A DNA stretch of 64,000 nt from the NCBI RefSeq assembly GCF_047496725.1, contig NC_132983.1, forward strand, positions 9,089,001 to 9,153,000. Reading direction: 5' to 3'. Both the position numbers and the translations under genes were made by a program. Below, piece by piece: positions 50,601 through 62,513 of the stretch (its first letter is position 1; each line of letters starts with the position of its first letter). Source of the stretch: Anoplolepis gracilipes. Lineage: Eukaryota > Arthropoda > Insecta > Hymenoptera > Formicidae. A model generated the notes under the pieces. That model did no database searches. It worked only from the letters and a program-made list of their open reading frames with translations, and had not been told where the DNA came from.

Positions 50601-53600
50601 ATTTTTGCAACCCGGAAGACTAGTAAAAGTATATTTATTATTTATTACATTTCCGCCATTTCGGATGGAATATTTAATTTGTTCATACATATTGCAGGTG
50701 AAAAACGAGTTTGAAACGTTCGATTGGGGTATTATAGTCAATTTTAAGAAGAAAAATCCGAAAAATCCAGTAAAAGATAAGACTATCATTGTCGTTGATG
50801 TTTTACTTCACATATCGAAAGATTCTAAAGAAGGCTGTCCAATTCCGTGTCGCAAAGATGAAGAAGGCGAAATGGAAGTAGTTCCCGTTTTGCATAATTT
50901 AATTTCTCAAATCAGTTCACTCAGATTGTATTACCCGAAAGACCTCAGACCGCCTGATAATAGAAAAAGTGTACTGAAAACAATACGAGAAGTAAAAAGG
51001 AGATACCCAAATGGTCCGCCATTACTCAATCCTATTACAGATATGCGCATAGAGGACCAAGCTTTTAAAGATACTGTTAAAAAAATTGAAGCGCTAGAAA
51101 AAAGATTGTATGTGCATCCTTTACACAAAGTAAGTGATAAGTATATACAGAGTGATGTGAAACATTCTAGCTAAGATTTTTTGTGATCTAATAAACAATT
51201 TAATCCTGCGTCCAAAAACCTCTAAAATCACTCGAAATTTTATGCTTTGCTTATTGTAAAATATCTTAATTATTCAACTTATCACCGTATATGTATCTTT
51301 TTTTATCGATAATCATTTAACTTTGTTATGTTTGTAGGACCCTAACGTAAATGTATTATACGAACAATTTTTGCACAAAGAGGAGTTGGCCGTACAGCTT
51401 AAGCAGGCCAAGGAAGAATTTAAGCAGGCTAAATCTATACTTCAGATGGATGAACTCAAATGCAGGAAGCGAGTTTTAAGAAGGATGGCGTATTGTACAT
51501 CGGCGGACATTATAGAACTGAAAGGACGTGTAGCTTGCGAACTGAACGGTGCCGATGAGCTATTAATGACAGAGATGATCTTTAATGGTCTCTTTAACGC
51601 TTTAAGTGTGCCACAAATGGTGGCATTAATAAGTTGTTTCGTATGCGATGAAAAATCGAACGAAATGCCTAAAAGTACAGAGGAATTAAGCGGTCCCCTC
51701 AGACAGATGCAAGATCTGGCTCGAAGAATAGCGAAAGTTTCGACAGAGGCCAATTTGGAATTAGACGAGGATGCATACGTCGATAGATTTAAACCGTATT
51801 TAATGGATGTTATATACGCTTGGTGTAAAGGCGCAACGTTCTTACAAATCTGCAAAATGACAGATATATTTGAAGGTAAACATATATATTAGCATGTGCA
51901 TATTTTGTTATATTGAGTTGCATTGATAAATCCTAAACTTCATTTTTTCCCTATATTGATATACAGAGTGAGGAAAAAGGATATGGAAAACCTGAAAAAT
52001 ATAAGTTTTATAGAAAAATGTTTCAGACAAAAGTTGTATGGTTTCGAGAGGAACATAAGATGGTGTCATTGATTTGACCTTAAATAGTCGCTCGAAGGTC
52101 ATGTAAAGGCCATCTTCAATTTCTTAAATAGAAAACCCTATTTTTAATTGCATATTTTTGTAGCTTACTTTGAGAGTTTTCCAAAACACTATAATAAAAT
52201 TTCTTTTGATTAAGAATTTCCTGAGATATTTTAAAGTTCATGATACTTTTTAATATAAAGCGAAATAAATGAAAAAAATGAATAGATCTTGCTTTAGATG
52301 GCCGGATCTTTCCTCGATCTTACCTTAGATTTTTTTTTTGTAAAACATTTTTCGAGATTTTTCATACTTTTTGAAGATTTCCATACTTTTTCTTCGCCCT
52401 GTATGTATATATTTAGAGTATCCGGTAATTACCGCCCCACCTCTCTAGGGCAGATAGAGCAGGTCAAACTAAACATAAAAGTCTTGTACCATTTTGCGAT
52501 TTGCGCAATAATTATTAAACTATTAATTAAGAACGCTCAGTGAACGATATTATATACAGGATAGGCCATTTTAATCAATCCAATCGAATATCTCGAAAAC
52601 GAAGCTCGGGGAGAGAAAAATGTTTCAGGCAAAAGTTGTTTAGTTTCGAGGGGGCCATAAGAAGGTAGCATTGGTTTGACCTTGAAGAGTCATTTGAAGG
52701 TCACATAAACGTCATGTTTAATTTTTTAAATGGGTCACCCTATATATTATTACATATTCTCAGGGTTGGGTAGTAACTAGTTAAATAGTTAAAAGTTAAG
52801 TTAAAAAGTTAATAACTTTTAACTTAACTTAGTTAATTTTAAATGCCATAAACTTTACACTAGTTAATTTTAAGTTAACTTATTAACTTTTTTTTTATAT
52901 CAGTTAATAAATAATTTATTAATATCAAAGTCATATGAAAATTGATGATCGTAATGTATAAAATATATATATATATATATATATATTAAAGCTATTTTAT
53001 TTGTTTATATGTCGATTTGTTATTAGATAAAGAATTATTAGAGTGCTTGGGAAAGAAATAAATTAGGGACTTTAGAAGAACTCTATTTAAAATTCCAATT
53101 AATAGTATATAAAGAAAAATAAAAAATAAAAAGATAGTCTTTTATAATTTATATGAAAGAAAAATATATTTTCTACTTTTTTATATATCTTTTTATTATA
53201 GCCTAAATTAAAATATCAATTAAAAGATTAATTATGCAAAAAATGTAGTTTTATATAATTAACGTTAACTTTTAACTTTAATTTTTAACTTTTTAACTTA
53301 ACTTTTAACTAAGTTAGTTTTTGTTTTTAACTTTAAATGTTAACTTATTTAATTTATTGCCAATTAACTTTCAACTTAACTTAGTTAAAAAAAAAAATTA
53401 ACTTCCCCAACCCTGCATATTCTTGCAGCTTATTTCGAGAGTTTTTCAAAACACTATAATCAAATGTTTTTTCGTGAAGTACTTTTCGAGTTATAAGGCT
53501 TTAAAGTTGCAATATTTTGACATAAAATACAAGATATCTCGTAAAATATTCATTTTTTATCTTACCCTAATACTTTTATGTACAGAATAATGAGACAAAT

Positions 53601-54107
53601 CAATTGGCGTAATTAAAACACATAATTATCTTTAAGAAAAAATCTGAATTTGTAACTAGCAGTTATACATTTTTACTTTAACATAATTATGTGTTTTAAT
53701 TACACCAATTGATTCGTCTCATTATTCTGTGCATAAAAGTATTAAGGTAAGATAATCGAAAAATGAATATTTTATGAGATATCTTGTATTTTATGTCAAA
53801 ATATTGCAACTTTGAAGCTTTATAACTGGAAAAATATTTCACGAAAAAACATTTGATTATAGTGTTTTGAAAAGCTCTCGAAATAAGCTACAAGAATATG
53901 CAATAATATATAGGGTGACCCGTTTAAAAAATTAAACATGACGTTCATGTGAGCTTCAAATAACTCTTCAAGGTCAAACCAATGCTACCTTCTTATGGCC
54001 CCCTCGAAACTAAACAACTTTTGCCTGAAACATTTTTCTCTCCCCGAGCTTCGTTTTCGAGATATTCGATTGGATTGATTAAAATGGCCCACCCTGTATA
54101 TATACAT

Positions 54108-54138
<31 letters not shown>

Positions 54139-54509
54139 CGTCGCTGAGCGTTTTTAATTAATAGTTTAATAATTATTGCGTAAATCGCAAAATGGTAGAG
54201 GACTTTTATGTTCAGTTTGACCTGCTCTATCTGCCATAGACAGGTGGAGCGGTAATTACCGGACACCCTGTATATATATATATATATATATATATCCTAT
54301 ATATATGTTATATGTAATGTTTTATATATATACATATAAAAAACATTTCAGGATCCATTATTAGGTGCATGCGTCGTTTAGAAGAAGTGCTTCGACAACT
54401 GTGTCAAGCTGCAAAGGGTATTGGAAATACAGATCTAGAAAATAAATTTAGTGAGGCGATCAAACTTATAAAACGTGATATTGTGTTTGCGGCATCTTTA
54501 TATTTATGA
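47602..54509 (+). CDS. Mtr4: Exosome RNA helicase MTR4 (SKIV2L2)
   Basis: Ten coding exons: 47602-47678, 47759-47860, 48123-48365, 48442-48649, 48801-49067, 49532-50363, 50456-50628, 50698-51129, 51338-51875 and 54352-54509. They join in frame to 1009 residues. Ski2-like helicase motifs: motif I SAHTSAGKTVVAE, Ia TPIKALSNQKY, II DEIHYM (DExH box), III LSATIPNA, and the RecA2 motifs GIGIHHGGLLP, LFATETFAMGLNMPARTV and QMSGRAGRRGLDDKG. The arch/KOW region begins LQPGRLVKVKNE, and the helical-bundle end is IKLIKRDIVFAASLYL. MTR4 is the 3'-5' helicase of the nuclear exosome, working in TRAMP and NEXT complexes on rRNA and ncRNA processing. Length is slightly under human (1042). Intron 9 (51876-54351) is swollen by four transposons. 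Confidence 0.96.
51964..52401. mobile_element. CAGGGTG-type MITE in MTR4 intron 9, copy A3
   Basis: Starts CAGAGTGAGGAAAAAGGATA and ends CATACTTTTTCTTCGCCCTG. Its body is inverted relative to copies at 6404 and 32200: the AGATCGAGGAAAGATCC block is here on the minus strand near 52300. Flanked by TA. Confidence 0.75.
52557..54096. mobile_element. Fold-back MITE with ends CAGGATAGGCCATTTTAATC, split by hAT
   Basis: The left arm begins CAGGATAGGCCATTTTAATC. The right arm ends GATTAAAATGGCCCACCCTG. Arms of about 700 bases (without the inserted hAT) are inverse copies, including GTCTCATTATTCTGT at the centre. Part of the arm (GTGTTTTGAAAAGCTCTCGA and ACTTTTGCCTGAAACATTTT) is related to the CAGGGTG-type family. 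No coding frame. Confidence 0.82.
52761..53415. mobile_element. hAT-type MITE, 655 bp
   Basis: The ends are CAGGGTTGGG and its inverse CCCAACCCTG. CATATTCT is duplicated exactly at 52753-52760 and 53416-53423. An 8-bp duplication with CAGGG ends identifies a hAT element. The body is a string of TTAACTT/AAGTTAA variants with no coding frame. Confidence 0.92.
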
Positions 54510-54973
54510 TGCAAAGAAAAACAAATTAGTGCCACAAAGCATAACAATTTCCTTTTTCATTACACACACACACACGTGCGCACACATACATTCACTCACA
54601 TATATAGTATATCTCAACATAAATTCTCATGTATATTACCCTCGTCATTTATGTTGCCCAGCAATGTGTGTTTATAACAAAGACACAGCTCTTGTTTAAA
54701 ATTGATCAGAATTCGATTTATTTCTGGGAGTTTAAAGTATATAATATATGTATGCATGGAAAAAACTTTTTTTTTATGAAATAACATTATATTCGTCATA
54801 TACGACTCGTACATTGTACAGGAAAAATTCAGCGTAAAAATGTATACATATTTGCAAGATAAACGGGACTCTATAATTTGCTGTTTCTATCTCGAGATTG
54901 TTAAATAAATACATTTTTGTAGAATATTTGCGACACTTAATTTCTATATTTAAATTTAATTATAACGTATTAT

Positions 54974-57177
54974 TTATCGTTCTTCTAAAATTACTGTTTC
55001 CTGTGGACAGAATTTTAATTCCATCAAGGTGAGTTTTGAATCCATCGATGTTAACTGGAACAAATATATTGATTAGTACATTATAAATACTTCGAATAAC
55101 ATTTTATAAAAATGAATCTTTGCTAAAAGATTAATTTTATTTCAATTTTAAAGAATATAATCTAAAACAAATTTCAAATAAATATTTACATAATAAAAAC
55201 TTAAATGCTTACATCATCTACTTACATCCCTTCGAGGCCAACTAGACAGAAGTTTATATTCTTCTGTAGGATAACCCTCCACAATAAGAAAATTAAAGAG
55301 CGTTTGTAACGGCGTGTCCGGCTGAAATTTACGCTCCAGGAATTTTCCAGCTGGGAGTCGTACTCTTACTTTCATTACACCATCGCCCGCTCCCTGTTGC
55401 GGTTCAGGTGGTAAACTAGACTCTACAGCTTGTCTGTGAGCTTCTTTCCTCGCTTCTTCTGCTAATCTTTCGTTTTCGGCTTGTTCTTTCTTTTTCTTTT
55501 CAAGTTCTTCTTGCATTTGTTTCGCTTCTTCTTTTGCTCTTAAAATATGTTACAAATATTACATTTATCGATCCATGTAAATTATCTATGTTCTGTGCAA
55601 GTATTATACACGTATATATATATTTTATACAGTGGATGTTTCAAAGTTAAACGATTAAACTTGGTCAGTATGTTCTGTGAGAACAGAAATGAAAAAAATG
55701 TTATATAAACATAGATCATTTTGTTATCATGTTACAGTGGAAAAAAAATTACCCGTTATTCATGTTTGTTTTCATTATATAATGTTTAACAAAGTGTTTC
55801 CATATTTTAGTAAAGTTTTTTTATCTTTTACACCCTGTATAATAAATATTGAATTTTTTATTACCTATCAGCTGCTAAACTTTCTTGATATGCCCTGTCT
55901 TGTTCTTGCTTAACTCTTTCTCTAGCCTGTCGTTCTTCTTCAACGCCAATATCAGCTCGTCTTTGTTCCTATATTTCAACAAGAATAATAATTATATTTA
56001 TAAAATTGGTATTTATATATTCACGTTTTGATGGAGCAAAGTAAATATATACATGTAAGAAGTATGAACAATATTTCTCAACAGTGTATAAAATAGTTGC
56101 ACTTCTTACTTGAAATATATCGACAGCTTGTACCAAATTCGTCAGTAACTCGTTAACTCCCACATTGCCATGTACGATAGTGAATATCTCTGTATTAGAT
56201 CTAGATCTCATAATAATCATTAAAACTGGCAAGGTATCAACATCTATGCTTGATACAGCCAATGAACCAACAGTACCAAGAGTTTGAGTTACAGAATATA
56301 GAAATCTGAGAATTAAACGAGCGAATTTAATGATTGTTTGCTAAATTCAGCAAAATTTTTTTTATGCAGGAAAAGTATGGAAACCCTAAAAAATCTCGGA
56401 AAGTGTAAGTTTTATAGAAAAAGAATTTAAGGCAAGATCGAGGAAGGATCTGACCATCCAAGGGAAGATCTATTTATTTTTTTCATATTTTATATTAAAA
56501 AATATCATGACAAACTTTAAAATATTTCAGGATATTCTTAACAAAAGAAGTTTTATTATAGTGTTTTGGAAAGCTCTCAAAGTGAGCTGCAGGATGCAAT
56601 TTAAAATAGGGTATCCCATTTAAGAAATCGAAGGTGACCTTCAAGCAATTAAGGTCAAATCAATGACACCATCCTGTGCCCCTCTCAAAGCTATATAACT
56701 TTTGTTTGAAACATTTTTCTGTAAAACTTATATTTATCGGGATTTTTCAGAGTTTCTATACTTTTTACTCATCCTGTATATTACATTTGCACAATTTACC
56801 TGTCTTTATTAGATTCATATGTGATATCCCAACCCCACACTATAAAATTTGCTGAGAGGAGTTGAAGCACAGTTTCAAAGCCTAACAATTGAGTACAAAA
56901 GACATTTGCTAATACACTATTATCGTGATGCAAATATACAGCTAATAATTTTCTCTGCAATATAAAAAGCACACTTCAGAGATGTTTGCAATGAAAATAA
57001 TACTTTTGTGGCACAAGAGCTAAAACAAACCTCTTTTGCTGGTTTCAAACACGATTCTTTTAGGGCATCTTCGAATGTACCGGCAAAAAATTCCGGGTGT
57101 GCTGGTCCATACCGTTTTTCGAATTGCTCCGCGAAATGTAATGTGCCCATCACTTCATCCACTACATTTTCTGGCAC

Positions 57178-57213
<36 letters not shown>

Positions 57214-58656
57214 AAAAATTCTCATTTACTTACTGATATTAGACACATATTCTATTACTTAAATAAAACGAAGTAGTTTTTTCTTATGTTTTAATATACA
57301 CTCACTGAGGCGCTCTATTTTAGTAGACTTAACATCATCTATGAAAATATCGTCCTCGACCGTAAACGTTTCAGGAACATCTTCAAATTCTTCCACATCC
57401 TCTGGTTCATCTATGGAACTATCGCTGTCAATCAAATCTATAACCTTCTAAACACAGAGAGAAAAAGAAAAAGAGAGAGAGAAAGAGAGAGACAAATATT
57501 ATAAATTTTTATATATAAATTTGTTATAAAAAAAAAGAATTTATTCTTAATAAGATATTACCTTCTTCTCTTCCTTTGCAGGAAGTTTTCCGACGGATAA
57601 ATCATGTTCTGGGTAACAAATCCCACTTTGTGCCAGTATTACATTATCGTCCTTTAATGAACTAGGCCAACCTTTCCATTGCTGATTTCGTACAGGTACA
57701 TCTATTAATGAATAGATGTCCGTCTTCACTTCTAATACAGTACGTGTACCAGGAAACTTTAGATTATATGTTTTATTATGTACTTCATCCTTTACATTCA
57801 AAGTGTAAGTTTGAATCATACGATCTGACAGATTTACCCTTAAATAAATTTAAAAAAATGTAGTTCAATTGTAACAATTATTATTATTATTATTATAACA
57901 ACTACAAAATTGCATTAAAGCAAAATATTTTACTTTAAAAACTTACGTCTCGTGAGACAAATCGCCATCTTGCGATAATGATGACAGGTACAATGTATTT
58001 TCTCTAGGCAGATCTAACGTTTGCAATATTATATTCGATGTTTGGGGTTCCTTTTTCCATCCATGAAGATGTTGTTGACAGGGTGCTATATTTGTTTTAT
58101 ACCATATAAATTGCTTAAGATCTTCTAAAAATATATAATCCAATGTTAGTGATTATTTATTTGTTTTTGCTAATTTTTAAGTAACAACATGATTGATAAT
58201 CCACACTTACTCAAAGTGGATAATTCAGACAAATTTATTTTATAAACATTATCAAGATAGTTAATGTGGAATGTAAGTGTTCTATTCCTCATACAACTTT
58301 TAGGTCTACTTGTTCCAGGTTTCGCACTTTCTACTACATCTGCTTTTGTATTTCCTATCTTTTTTGAGCTTTGAGCAGTTTGTAGCTTTGACGAAGACGA
58401 ATGTGGTGTTACTTTAATTTCCTCTATCATTTCTATATCCGAAGTCATTTCAGAGGGTAGCTGTTGCGTACCTTGAGGCATAGCTTTATTTATTGCAGCC
58501 TATACAAAAAATATATGTTTTAATAAATGAAACTATTATTATAATCTCATGATTCTGTTTCTAGACAGCACATGATATTTATGACAAATATTTAATATAC
58601 ATTAAGAAAAAAATTTAAAAAAACTATTTAATATATTATACTATATTATTAAATAT

Positions 58657-58700
<44 letters not shown>

Positions 58701-59630
58701 TTTATACAATATATATAGTAAATAAAAAAAACAAATATTTGTAGTTATATTTTGTAAATATTTCTTAAATATTTGCTGAAATATTTATGACTACGGTTAG
58801 ACTTCACTCCTAATAACAATCATATTGAATTTAATAACAATCATAATTCTAAGGCTAGTCAATCATAGTTATTCCATTCCTCAGAGGAATAGCTGTGATT
58901 GTTCAGTTTTAGAACTATGGATGTTATTAAATCTGATTAAAAGTAACATATAAAGTGTAAACATAGTCTGTGATAAATCTTTATGATCTATTTAATCTAA
59001 GATTACAGAAATATTTTTGAAATATTTTAATATTTATAAAATATTCAAATAATTATTATAAATATTTCGTATACATGTTATAAATATTGTGCGTACTGTC
59101 TAGGTTATATTTATATTTACCAGTAGATCCCAGTTTGTTTCTTCCAAATATAGAATAGCTTCTCCGAAATCATCGATTCCAGTGCACGCCTGTAAATGTG
59201 ATACAAAAATTTATACTTGACATAAGCATTTTCGATTTAAAAATCTGTATTTTCAAAACTCGTAAAATACATAATAAAGCTCTGATCTAAATATTTCTAT
59301 TTCGCAGACTCTTACAAAAATAACGTAACAAAGAAATCGACAGTTTTTTTTTATTTGACAATGTTTATAACTTTATAATATCAAGAAATATAAGGGCAAA
59401 TGTAAAAGACCCATATTTGATCGCTCGATCAATTTCGAGTACTTGTGACAATTATCGGGAGAAAAAAAACAGAAGCAATGAAATTTGCTTCGAACGTCCA
59501 AATATCACAATGTCATCTAAATGTAACCATAACCTAACAATGCATTTATGTTGTGTACGAATCAAGTTGTGCGGAAAATCAGCTGGCTTACCTGAAAGTC
59601 AGCCAGTATCGCATCCCGATTTTCAGCCAT
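54974..59630 (-). CDS. Faf1: FAF1 (Caspar), UBA/UAS/UBX protein
   Basis: Twelve coding exons: 59630-59592, 59189-59121, 58499-58211, 58124-57947, 57838-57562, 57447-57306, 57176-57031, 56954-56800, 56305-56110, 55968-55865, 55538-55226 and 55054-54974. They total 1989 bases, 662 residues, in frame. Domains in order: N-terminal UBA (ILADFQACTGIDDFGEAI then TNWDLL); two ubiquitin-like regions; an acidic stretch (DEPEDVEEFEDVPETF); a UAS thioredoxin-like domain (HPEFFAGTFEDAL then FIVWGWDIT); a charged coiled coil (KKKEQAENERLAEEARKEA); and a C-terminal UBX (VRVRLPAGKFLERKFQPD to the end). FAF1 binds p97/VCP and ubiquitinated clients; its Drosophila ortholog Caspar restrains Relish in Imd immunity. 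It converges on MTR4, with 464 bases between stops. Its exon-7 acceptor follows a TA repeat rather than pyrimidines. Confidence 0.95.
56366..56777. mobile_element. CAGGGTG-type MITE in a FAF1 intron, copy A4
   Basis: The left end is worn (GCAGGAAAAGTATGGAAACC). The right end is TCTATACTTTTTACTCATCC followed by TGTA. The internal block AAGATCGAGGAAGGATCTGA matches A1 and A2 in the same orientation. Confidence 0.7.
58665..58970. repeat. TA repeat and palindromic repeat in FAF1 intron 2
   Basis: TA repeats at about 58664-58693. From about 58790 to 58970 an imperfect palindrome pairs TAACAATCATAATTCTAA with its inverse (TTTAGAACTATGGATGTTA) around TTCCTCAGAGGAA. Confidence 0.5.
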
Positions 59631-60035
59631 CGTAATAAAATTCGAATGCGAAAATAACTGCGGGATAATCTCTCGTGCGAGAGAACAGAAAGATGAGAGA
59701 AAAACTTATGACTCTCGCCTTCTTTGTTATCTTAAAACTATTACAAATACGAATAACGGCGAGCCATTGACGTCTTAAATCAGGGCCACGAAATTTCCAT
59801 ATAGGATACGCGGTGTCACATCACACTATATAATCGAGTATAATGCAACAGCGCAACTACGTATCGGTACCTTTGATGTTGAAGCAAAGTTGCCTACGGT
59901 CATGCGCGAGCGAAGAGCGAAGCAAGCAAACGGTAGTAGCTATCCATAGATATATAAAAATCATAGATATAAAATCACTATATAAAATTCATTGGCAACG
60001 TTCGTTTCAAGGTAAGTTCATTTGGACACAACACA
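59631..60035 (-). promoter_or_regulatory. FAF1 promoter and 5' UTR region
   Basis: Mixed-composition sequence upstream of FAF1 with CG dinucleotides and TCTCTCGTGCGAGAGA near 59669, a short perfect palindrome. The frame at 59843-60139 has no recognisable family features and overlaps the neighbouring repeat, so it was not called. Confidence 0.4.
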
Positions 60036-60735
60036 GGGGGTTTATTACGGTTTTCGGATTGGGTGAAAATGACGAAAGTGAACAACTCACCCAATTACGA
60101 TTGATCTCATCTCGTGAAAATACGAAAATGCCCGTGTGAGCTAGCTCGACACAAAATTTCACGTGAAAAAGTAAAATTATTATATATTTTTATATATTAT
60201 TATATATTTTTCTATTATAAATGAAATATTGAGATATTGTTACTAATAATTTTAATGTGTATATTGATAAAATATATACACTTACTAATATTATTTTATT
60301 ACTACTGTTATAGCGTAAGCGACCTTTTGCAAAATCTTCATTTTTTTTCATATAATTTAATAAAAATTTTTTTTTTATGTTCAGTAATATTCATTTTATT
60401 ATTTTCTAATAATAAATAGGTTTGTTTTTTATTCCTGTACTTCTGAACTAGTGCAATAAGTTAAAATAAGACAAATATACTTTTTCTCGTTCTAACTTAC
60501 TGCACTAGTTCAGAAGTGCAGGAATACAAAACAAACCTAATAACTTTTATGATTTTAACCTTACTTTTACGCTCTATAGTCATAAGTGGATTTGTGAAAA
60601 CATGAGATTTATTACTGAAAATGCCTAGTTACTTTACATTTTCATTCAACCGTTCCATAATTGAGTGACCAAAGTCACGTGAAATGATAATGTAAAAAGT
60701 GAGTAAACTCATCCAAAAACCGTAATAGGCCTCCT
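60036..60735. mobile_element. 0.7-kb inverted-repeat element with nested MITE
   Basis: TTTATTACGGTTTTCGGATT (left) pairs with ATCCAAAAACCGTAATAG (right). Inner sequences (GTGAACAACTCACCCAATTA and TTGAGTGACCAAAGTCACGT) are also related. No clear target duplication. A nested 119-bp palindrome lies at 60419-60537. Confidence 0.55.
60419..60537. mobile_element. 119-bp TA-flanked palindromic MITE
   Basis: GGTTTGTTTTTTATTCCTGT, then ACTTCTGAACTAGTGCA at the left, with the inverse at the right ending ACAAACC. TA lies on both sides. Arms are about 50 bases. Confidence 0.75.
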
Positions 60736-60963
60736 GGTCTAGTTTCCACAAGAGTTCCTCTAGTAAGAGTTAGGACACCGGGGACCACTTTTTGATTGGT
60801 TCCCTCATCCGCCATATATAGTAGGGAAATAGCGAGGGAAAATTAAATATACTATTACCGATGTAGACTGATCGTGATAATTGTTGAAGAGACTGTTAAA
60901 ACACGGTTGTTTTGACATTCACTATTGCATTCTGTCTTTATATTTATCTTTTTTAAATAAAAA

Positions 60964-61119
60964 ATGCCGAGCTGTGCTGCTAAAAATTGTTCAAATTCAT
61001 CGAAAACTGGGTATAAAATGTGCTATTTTCCCTTAAAAGATCAAGAGCGATGTGCAATATGGATTGCAAATATTAATAGAGAAAATTGGACACCTAATAA
61101 GTACTCAACGTTGTGTCAG
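60964..61119 (+). pseudogene. THAP-domain first exon, orphaned
   Basis: The 52 codons from ATG code for MPSCAAKNCSNSS, then YKMCYFPLKDQERCAIWIAN and LCQ before a GT donor. This is the first two-thirds of a THAP zinc finger (C-x4-C, FPLxxxxR, W); the C-x2-H half would be on the next exon. No such exon follows: a CATAGACTTC-family fragment starts at 61178 and other elements after it. It may be the start of a broken THAP gene or of another P-type transposon. The 200 bases upstream look promoter-like, with moderate GC. Confidence 0.65.
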
Positions 61120-61177
61120 GTTGTATAAGCAAATTAAATTATTATAGTAAAATAATAATTAAATATCATGTATACAT

Positions 61178-61352
61178 CATAGACTTCTATAGACAGAGCG
61201 TTAGGCCCTACTTAGGGCGAGAGGGGTTCTGATGCTGCGGGAAGAGAGCATCGGTGCCAATTCGGTTTATTTCGTTAAGATCGATAATGTTCGGCCAATA
61301 TCTAACCTAACATATATGTTGTCTATGTGTTAAACATGGTGTTAAATAGTAG
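61178..61352. mobile_element. CATAGACTTC-family element, copy d, truncated
   Basis: Starts CATAGACTTCTATAGACAGA. It is inverted relative to copy a: the TAGGGCCTAACG end comes first. It is broken off after GTTAAATAGTAG by the next element. Its other end is not in the window. Confidence 0.8.
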
Positions 61353-61457
61353 CAGAGAGAAACCTGAGAGCGGCCATGCCGGCGTTTTTCATAAAACGCT
61401 TTCAACATGTTGTGCAGCAGCGCCATTGCATCCACTTTTAGGAATTGGAAACACTTA

Positions 61458-62107
61458 GGGTGTGTTCCATATGAACGCTCACGCGCTGTAAGCGCTCACG
61501 CTTATAAGCGCTATTTTCAATCGTTCCGTTTGCTGCTTAAGCGCTTAAAATTGCAAACGGAAAGTAGTTCCTTTTGGGTGCATGAGCATCGTGAGCATGT
61601 AAAAATGGCGGAAAAACAAATTGTTCTTTTGTGTTCGCTAATTGTAATAATGTTCGAAATATTGTTTGATGACGATGGAGATTCTTTAAAACTTAATACA
61701 GAAGTAGAAAACATTCTTTTAATTCTTAATAAGTATCGCGAGAAAACTGCAATATTACGCTTAAAGAATTACGTAGAAAAGATTTTACCATCATATACCG
61801 ATGTACAATTTAAATCATATTTTAGTTATTAATCAAATATTAACCATATATTAATCACATTACAATTTAAATCCATTTTTCTGTTCACCATGCGATACCA
61901 CGGGTGCGTTCCATATGAACGCTCACGCGCTGTAAGCGCTCACGCTTTTGCTGCCCTACCTCGATGAAATAAGCATTTGTTAGCACAAGTTATGACGTCA
62001 CAGTGACGTCATTAATACGTTTATAAGCGCTTATAACTCCAAATGGAACAGCGTAAGCAATGCTTATAAGCGCTTTAAGCGTGTAAGCGTCCAAAAGGAA
62101 CGCACCC
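61458..62107. mobile_element. PIF/Harbinger element, internally deleted, 650 bp
   Basis: The ends GGGTGTGTTCCATATGAACG and GTCCAAAAGGAACGCACCC are inverted. TTA is duplicated at 61455-61457 and 62108-62110, and the intact host arm at 19163 confirms the insertion point. Subterminal repeats of AAGCGCTTATAAGCG type are frequent. A second GTTCCATATGAACGCTCACG copy lies inside at 61911. It carries a transposase N-terminal fragment. Confidence 0.9.
61605..61832 (+). pseudogene. Harbinger transposase N-terminal fragment
   Basis: A 75-residue frame: MAEKQIVLLCSLIVIMFEIL, an acidic stretch, then KILPSYTDVQFKSYFSY and a stop. The Y(S/T)D..FK..F pattern is what precedes the DDE nuclease domain in PIF/Harbinger transposases. 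The nuclease domain is missing, consistent with an internal deletion of the element. The longer reading from 61407 starts in host repeat sequence and is not favoured. Confidence 0.6.
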
Positions 62108-62441
62108 TTAGCCACATCCACTTTTCGATACTGTCGGTAAAACTTCTTATTCGGTTTATGTCCTTGCTACATCCACTTTTCGACAATGATGGTAAATTTA
62201 TCGTTTGGTTTAAGTCTGTGCTATATCTATAAATTATAGATAAGAAATTTCATATATATGAATTAATTCATATATTTTATTAGTTATTGCGTAATTGCGT
62301 GCAATATTTTTATATACTACGAATAACATGTTATATGTTATTATTGAAACATTTTTATGTAGCCATATAAGCAATCGCGCGATGAACATAATTGCTTGTA
62401 TACATATTCGTGCATGTATAAATACACACACACACACACAT

Positions 62442-62496
<55 letters not shown>

Positions 62497-62513
62497 TATA
62501 TATATGCATATAG

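Larger units (their letters stand above)
52414..54270. mobile_element. CAGGATGTCCGGTAAT family MITE, copy B2, split
   Basis: The left part (52414-52555) has GTATCCGGTAATTACCGCCC and GCAGATAGAGCAGGTCAAAC. The right part (54135-54270) has the inverses and ends TAATTACCGGACACCCTG. Everything between is another insertion (52557-54096 plus TA repeats). Closely related to 15884-16324. Confidence 0.82.
61353..62513. mobile_element. CAGAGAGAAACC-family element, copy 2, one arm, split
   Basis: 61353-61457 and 62108-62513 together match one arm of the element at 19069-20756, ending in (CA)n and (TA)n microsatellites. The second arm is absent. A 650-bp Harbinger element is inserted between the pieces. 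Confidence 0.82.

Noticed and set aside
59843..60139. 98-codon frame upstream of FAF1
   Set aside because: No recognisable domain; its second half runs into an inverted-repeat element, and no splice or promoter evidence supports it.
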